The notes below the pieces were generated by a model. That model worked only from the letters and a program-made list of their open reading frames with translations. It was not told the origin of the DNA and made no database searches. DNA of 64,000 bases, taken from Allobosea lupini (GTDB lineage: Bacteria; Pseudomonadota; Alphaproteobacteria; Rhizobiales; Beijerinckiaceae). Within the stretch, counting starts at the first letter, position 1. Each line of letters begins with the position of its first letter. The position numbers and the translations under genes were made by a program. The stretch spans positions 930,001-994,000 of the forward strand of contig NZ_FOAN01000001.1 of the NCBI RefSeq assembly GCF_900109525.1, written 5' to 3'. Below are positions 61,878 to 64,000 of this stretch, in pieces.

Positions 61878-61913
61878 AAAATTCCGGCATTCGAGCCGGC
61901 GCCGGAGAATTTT
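61878..61913. promoter_or_regulatory. Inverted repeat upstream of the MFS transporter gene
   Basis: AAAATTCCGGC (61878-61888) and GCCGGAGAATTTT (61901-61913) are near-complementary arms, 12 bases apart, with one mismatch or bulge. It lies just after the AraC stop and 86 bases before the transporter start. It could be an operator for the AraC protein, or a hairpin ending the AraC transcript; the lack of a T run favours the former. Confidence 0.4.
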
Positions 61914-61998
61914 CCGGCAGACCGACCCGAAGGTTTTGAGAGACCTCTCCTGACGAACCTATCGCCCATCGAAGGCGAAGCGTGGGAGGTAACGACCA

Positions 61999-63282
61999 GT
62001 GACATCCTCAAGTACAGTCACGCCGATCGAAGACACGAGTCTGACCGGCTTCTACAAGGACATGACCGTCCCCGAAAAGCGCACCTTCTGGGCCTGCGCG
62101 ACGGGGTGGGCGCTCGACGGCATGGATTTCATGATCTACCCGCTGGTGATCGGGACGATCATCACGCTGTGGAAGGTCGATGCGGGGACCGCCGGTCTCG
62201 CAGGCACCGTGACATTGCTCGCCTCGGCGGTCGGTGGATGGGGCGCCGGCTATCTCGCCGACCGGATCGGCCGCGTGCGCACGCTGCAACTCACCATCGT
62301 CTGGTTTTCCTTCTTCTCGCTGCTGTGCGCCTTCGCCCAAAACTTCGACCAGTTGCTCGTCTTCCGTGCCCTGCTAGGGCTCGGCTTCGGTGGCGAATGG
62401 GCCGCCGGCGCCGTGCTGATGGGCGAAACAATCCGGGCGCAGTACCGGGGACGTGCGGTCGGCTCGGTCCAGTCCGGCTGGGCTGTCGGCTGGGGGCTCG
62501 CCGTGCTGGCGCAGGCGGCACTGTTCTCGCTGCTGCCGGCGGAGCAGGCCTGGCGCTGGATGTTCGCGATCGGCGCACTACCGGCGCTGCTGGTCCTGTA
62601 TCTGCGCGCCTATGTGAAGGAGCCGGAGGTCTCGGTCGAGACGCGCGCCAAGGGGGCAGCCTCCGGCGACAGGCCTTCGATCCTCGAGATCTTCAAAGGC
62701 CCGATTCTCAAGACGACCATCCTCGCCTCGCTGGTCGCGACCGGCTGCCAGGGCGGATATTACGCGATCACCTTCTGGGTCCCGCGCTTCCTGACGACCG
62801 AGCGCAAGCTCTCGATCGTGAGCTCCACCGGCTATCTCGCGGCGCTGATCATCGGTTCGTTCGTGGGCTACCTGGTCGGCGCCTGGTTCGCCGACAAATA
62901 CGGCCGCCGCAACCTGTTCCTGACCTTTTCGCTCGGAGCGATGGTGGTGGTCCTGGCCTATACGCAGCTTCAGCTGTCGAACGAGCTGCTCTGGGTTCTC
63001 GGTTTCCCGCTCGGCTTCTTCGCCTCTGGCTATTTCTCGGGCATGGGCGCCTTCCTGACGGAGCTCTATCCGACCAGGCTGCGAGGCTCCGGCCAAGGCT
63101 TCTGCTATAATTTCGGCCGAGGCGTCGGGGCTCTCTTTCCCTTCCTGGTGGGCTATCTCTCGCAGATGACCTCGCTCGCCAACGCCATCTGCCTGTTCGC
63201 GCTCATCGCCTACGTCCTGTTCTTCCTGGCCGCCTATGCGCTGCCGGAGACGCGCGGCAAGGTGTTGCAAGCCGATGCGTGA
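61999..63282 (+). CDS. MFS transporter, sugar-acid/aromatic-acid:H+ symporter-like
   Basis: 427 aa with 12 hydrophobic segments. The two MFS loop motifs are GYLADRIGRVRTL after helix 2 and DKYGRRNLF after helix 8, and RALLGLGFGGEWAAGAVLMGE is typical of the metabolite:H+ / AAHS group that imports organic or aromatic acids. The start GTG at 61999 has GGGAGG (61984-61989) nine bases upstream. It overlaps the amidohydrolase gene by eight bases. Together with the AraC regulator upstream they form a small inducible catabolic operon. The compound carried is not known. Confidence 0.92.
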   Translation: MTSSSTVTPIEDTSLTGFYKDMTVPEKRTFWACATGWALDGMDFMIYPLVIGTIITLWKVDAGTAGLAGTVTLLASAVGGWGAGYLADRIGRVRTLQLTIVWFSFFSLLCAFAQNFDQLLVFRALLGLGFGGEWAAGAVLMGETIRAQYRGRAVGSVQSGWAVGWGLAVLAQAALFSLLPAEQAWRWMFAIGALPALLVLYLRAYVKEPEVSVETRAKGAASGDRPSILEIFKGPILKTTILASLVATGCQGGYYAITFWVPRFLTTERKLSIVSSTGYLAALIIGSFVGYLVGAWFADKYGRRNLFLTFSLGAMVVVLAYTQLQLSNELLWVLGFPLGFFASGYFSGMGAFLTELYPTRLRGSGQGFCYNFGRGVGALFPFLVGYLSQMTSLANAICLFALIAYVLFFLAAYALPETRGKVLQADA

Positions 63283-64000
63283 ACAGCCTCCCTCGACGGA
63301 TCGGGCCCCGGCTTGCCCTGGGCCCGATCCTCATCCGCACCGGCCGACGCGCTTCGTCGTGCCGCAAGGCGCGGTCGATACCCACGCGCACGTCATCGCG
63401 GCGCCGCCGGCCCATCCCTTGGTGAGTGGACGCAGCTACACCCCTCCCCCGGCGACTCCGGAGAGCTATCTGGCGATGCTGGACGCGACCGGCATGAGCC
63501 ATGGCGTCCTGGTTCAGGTCAGCGTGCACGGCACGGACAACAGCCTGATGGTCGAGACCCTGACGGCGAACCGCGATCGGCTGCGCGGCATCGCCGTCAT
63601 CCCTCTCGGCCTGCCCGACAGGGAGCTCGCTGCGCTCAAGGCGGCCGGCGTCGTCGGCTTGCGCCTGAACGTCCTTTATGGCGGCGGCGTCGGCTTCGAT
63701 CAGCTGGATCAGTACGCGGCGCTCGCCCGGGAGATGGGCTGGCACCTGCAATTCCTCGTCGACGCGAAGGACCTTCCGGACCTGAGCCCGAGATTGGGCA
63801 AGCTGCCCGTGCCCTTCGTCGTCGATCATTGGGGGCATTTCCCGACCTCCCGCGGGATCGCCGACCCGGGCTTTCAGGCCCTCGTCTCGCTCGTTCGCGA
63901 TGGTGCCTGGGTCAAGCTCTCGGGCGCCTATCGCAACTCGGTCGGGGGCCCGCCCTATGCCGACACCGTGCCCTTCGCCCGCCTGCTTCACGAGGCGGCG
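63275..64000 (+). CDS. Amidohydrolase family protein (lactonase-like), 3' end cut by window
   Basis: 242 codons are visible before the window ends. The ATG at 63275 overlaps the MFS stop by eight bases. The metal-binding motif of the Amidohydro_2 TIM-barrel family is in GAVDTHAHVI near residue 37, followed by GVLVQVSVHGTDN and AGVVGLRLNVLYGGG. FVVDHWGHFP around residue 177 carries the later His. The closest kinds of enzyme are 2-pyrone-4,6-dicarboxylate lactonase, galactarolactone isomerase and related hydrolases. With the upstream acid transporter this suggests breakdown of a lactone or acid. The first 28 residues, Pro-rich, are unusual and may be a tail. Confidence 0.88.
   Translation, partial: MREQPPSTDRAPACPGPDPHPHRPTRFVVPQGAVDTHAHVIAAPPAHPLVSGRSYTPPPATPESYLAMLDATGMSHGVLVQVSVHGTDNSLMVETLTANRDRLRGIAVIPLGLPDRELAALKAAGVVGLRLNVLYGGGVGFDQLDQYAALAREMGWHLQFLVDAKDLPDLSPRLGKLPVPFVVDHWGHFPTSRGIADPGFQALVSLVRDGAWVKLSGAYRNSVGGPPYADTVPFARLLHEAA

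Overview
The window is GC-rich, densely coded DNA from an alphaproteobacterium of the order Hyphomicrobiales, most plausibly a Bosea-like genus. This placement is inference. It rests on the parC-recO / rsh-rpoZ / pdxJ-acpS-lepB-rnc-era / smpB-dapA gene neighbourhood, a rhizobial-type porin (Porin_2), crotonyl-CoA carboxylase/reductase, single-copy TamA-TamB, a candidate CtrA box, and REP-like intergenic repeats built on an 'agcgaagcg' core. I saw no rRNA or tRNA gene, CRISPR array, intact insertion sequence or prophage. It reads as ordinary chromosome with small accessory patches.

Layout: 1-2.2 kb holds the end of a branched-chain amino acid ABC permease and a threonine ammonia-lyase. 2.2-4.5 kb has an RDD membrane protein, a methyltransferase and the N-end-rule leucyltransferase Bpt. 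4.7-6.9 kb is an overlapping RraA / SAF / UxaA operon, probably for sugar-acid or hydroxy-acid breakdown, with a perfect 14-bp palindrome upstream. 6.9-7.8 kb contains unrecognised ORFs. 7.8-11.4 kb has a Tat-exported OpgG/OpgD-type glucan protein, a DUF2336 protein and a small beta-barrel. 11.5-30 kb is the informational core: parC, recO, rsh, rpoZ, herA, pdxJ, acpS, lepB, rnc, era, a NYN nuclease-like gene, smpB and dapA. It is interrupted by a tautomerase/LysR pair, a GFA protein, aquaporin Z, an exported superoxide dismutase and an NTF2-like protein.

30-46 kb is rich in envelope genes: a soluble-type lytic transglycosylase, a helix-hairpin-helix membrane protein, a four-fold-repeat OmpA protein, a major porin, and tamB/tamA. 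46-55 kb mixes metabolism and transport: a hydratase, an EamA exporter, YihY, LytTR regulator and acyltransferase genes that face apart with overlapping start codons, ccr, ubiG and lysC. 55-60.7 kb has a small secreted protein, a CYTH-CHAD protein, a PhyH dioxygenase and a phosphoesterase / Ser-Thr kinase-Usp pair. 60.7-64 kb is an accessory edge: a broken ribbon-helix-helix antitoxin, then an AraC regulator, an MFS transporter and an amidohydrolase that runs off the window.

The best candidates for something undescribed are the phosphoesterase-kinase-Usp pair (58.5-60.7 kb), the divergent LytTR/acyltransferase pair with overlapping starts (49-51 kb), the four-fold-repeat OmpA protein next to the HhH membrane protein (34-37.6 kb), and the double inverted repeat between opg and the DUF2336 gene (9.49-9.55 kb). 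None is proven to be a new system from sequence alone.
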